This document shows, one piece after another, positions 32,162 to 33,042 of a DNA stretch of 33,042 nt. The notes below the pieces were generated by a model. The model did no database searches and was not told the origin of the DNA. It saw nothing but the letters and a program-made list of their open reading frames with translations. Within the stretch, counting starts at the first letter, position 1. Each line of letters starts with the position of its first letter. Source of the DNA: Dellaglioa algida DSM 15638. GTDB taxonomy: Bacteria; Bacillota; Bacilli; Lactobacillales; Lactobacillaceae. The stretch spans positions 1 through 33,042 of the forward strand of contig NZ_AZDI01000001.1 of the NCBI RefSeq assembly GCF_001434695.1, written 5' to 3'. A program made the position numbers and the translations under genes.

Positions 32162-33042
32162 ATGGAAAATGAAAATAAAAGAAGTAAAACTGAAGATAAA
32201 AATTGGCTTGTAACGCATTTAATCCAATTTAAAAATTGGTTTAAGAGGGCTTGGCATTTTTTACATGGATGGCAGTGGGTAACCATTTTAATTTTAACAA
32301 TTATTTTAGGTTCCAGTGCGTATTTAACTTATGTAGCGAAAACGACGAACGTCAGAGGGCTAAAATCTGCCTTACAACAATCAACTGAAATTTTTGATAA
32401 AGATGGTGACAAAGCGGGATCACTTTACTCCCAAAAAGGGACCTATGTTTCATTGGAAAAAATTTCACCGAATATTCAAAATGCGGTCCTGTCATCGGAA
32501 GACCGTAATTTTTATCATGAACACGGATTTTCAATTAAGGGGATGGCACGTGCTGCTGTTTCTTTGGTTAAAAATCGGTTGATGGGTAGCCATGAAATTA
32601 GTGGTGGCGGAAGTACAATTACGCAGCAGCTAGTTAAGAATGCATTTTTGTCTCAGGAACAAACGTACAGTCGTAAGGCGAAAGAAATATTTATTTCGGT
32701 TCAGACAGAGAAGGTATACTCAAAAAATGATATATTGACGATGTATCTAAATAATGCGTATTTTGGTAACGGAGTTTGGGGTGTCCAAGATGCATCAAAA
32801 AAATATTTTGGAAAGAGTGCCTCAGATTTAACTGTTAGCGAATCAGCCGTCATTGCAGGGATGCTAACCTCTCCGGGCGCATTTAACCCAATAGATCATC
32901 CTGTAGCAGCAAAACAACGACGAAATATTGTGTTAGACGTCATGTATGAGAATAAAAAAATATCTGGTTCTGAATTATCGGGTGCTAAGCAGACTGCTAT
33001 TACGTTGAATGACACATATGATTATCAATCGGGCTATAAATA
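32162..33042 (+). CDS. Class A penicillin-binding protein (N-terminal part, cut by window edge)
   Basis: 293 codons are visible, open to the window end. A charged cytoplasmic N-terminus (about 38 residues) and one TM helix (about 40-60) precede a GT51 peptidoglycan glycosyltransferase domain. Its motifs are SSEDRNFYHEHG (about 110-121, catalytic Glu), GGGSTITQQLVKN (about 147-159), RKAKEIFISVQTEKVYSKNDIL and YLNNAYFGNGVWGV (about 194-207). This is a bifunctional PBP of the PBP1A/2A type; the transpeptidase domain lies beyond the window. The start is ATG 32162 after GAGGATAAATT. It polymerises lipid II outside the membrane. Confidence 0.92.
   Translation, partial: MENENKRSKTEDKNWLVTHLIQFKNWFKRAWHFLHGWQWVTILILTIILGSSAYLTYVAKTTNVRGLKSALQQSTEIFDKDGDKAGSLYSQKGTYVSLEKISPNIQNAVLSSEDRNFYHEHGFSIKGMARAAVSLVKNRLMGSHEISGGGSTITQQLVKNAFLSQEQTYSRKAKEIFISVQTEKVYSKNDILTMYLNNAYFGNGVWGVQDASKKYFGKSASDLTVSESAVIAGMLTSPGAFNPIDHPVAAKQRRNIVLDVMYENKKISGSELSGAKQTAITLNDTYDYQSGYK

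Noticed and set aside
32352-32582. Short open frames on both strands at 32352-32582
   Set aside because: Both lie inside the penicillin-binding protein frame, which carries clear GT51 motifs.

Overview
The window looks like ordinary chromosome from an AT-rich, low-GC Gram-positive bacterium, most likely a member of Lactobacillaceae. The evidence is a PepV dipeptidase whose metal ligands sit almost exactly where they do in lactobacilli, two T-box leaders before aminoacyl-tRNA synthetases, a large YhgE/Pip protein, an ArcR-like Crp/Fnr regulator next to ArgR, a cre-like box before acetate kinase, strong AGGAGG-type ribosome binding sites and several TTG starts. I cannot name the species.

Layout. 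1-1120: the last bases of a 5S rRNA, then twelve tightly packed tRNA genes (Asn, Ser, Glu, Val, Asp, Phe, Gly, Ile, Ser, Glu, initiator Met, Asp), none encoding CCA, ending in a terminator. 1149-3842: metK and a DHA2-type multidrug exporter. 3834-6606: a T-box-controlled leuS. 6626-9107: a MurJ/YtgP-type flippase and an RsuA-type pseudouridine synthase, facing an NnrD-like gene whose active-site motifs have decayed. 10035-13034: pepV, tRNA-Leu, a YbjQ-like protein, an unknown 82-aa protein and a GNAT acetyltransferase. 13097-14516: a universal stress protein and two small membrane proteins. 14527-18189: a strong promoter with two palindromic operators, a 1004-aa YhgE/Pip protein and a MarR regulator. 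18197-20579: ackA, a 64-aa protein and DedA.

20691-24597: a licD gene broken by a one-base frameshift, then a probable operon of a minimal NfeD-like OB-fold protein, an SPFH/stomatin protein, a UPF0178 protein and a MATE exporter. 24604-28460: tRNA-Gly(CCC), then two ABC exporter half-transporters whose complementary degenerate motifs indicate an asymmetric heterodimer. 28558-30516: a T-box-controlled argS. 30521-32062: an unexplained intergenic region with nested repeats, the Crp/Fnr regulator and argR. 32117-33042: the start of a class A penicillin-binding protein, cut by the window edge.

Most genes are housekeeping (translation, cell wall, acetate and peptide metabolism), mixed with envelope-stress and efflux functions. 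I found no prophage, insertion sequence, CRISPR array or clear new defence system. The most unusual items are the eroded NnrD homologue, the repaired licD frameshift, the 63-aa NfeD-like partner of the SPFH protein, the paired GTTAAY-N3-RTTAAC operators before yhgE, the overlapping dyads before the ABC exporter, the ArgR with a changed arginine-pocket motif, and the frequent use of extended -10 promoters with poor -35 boxes.
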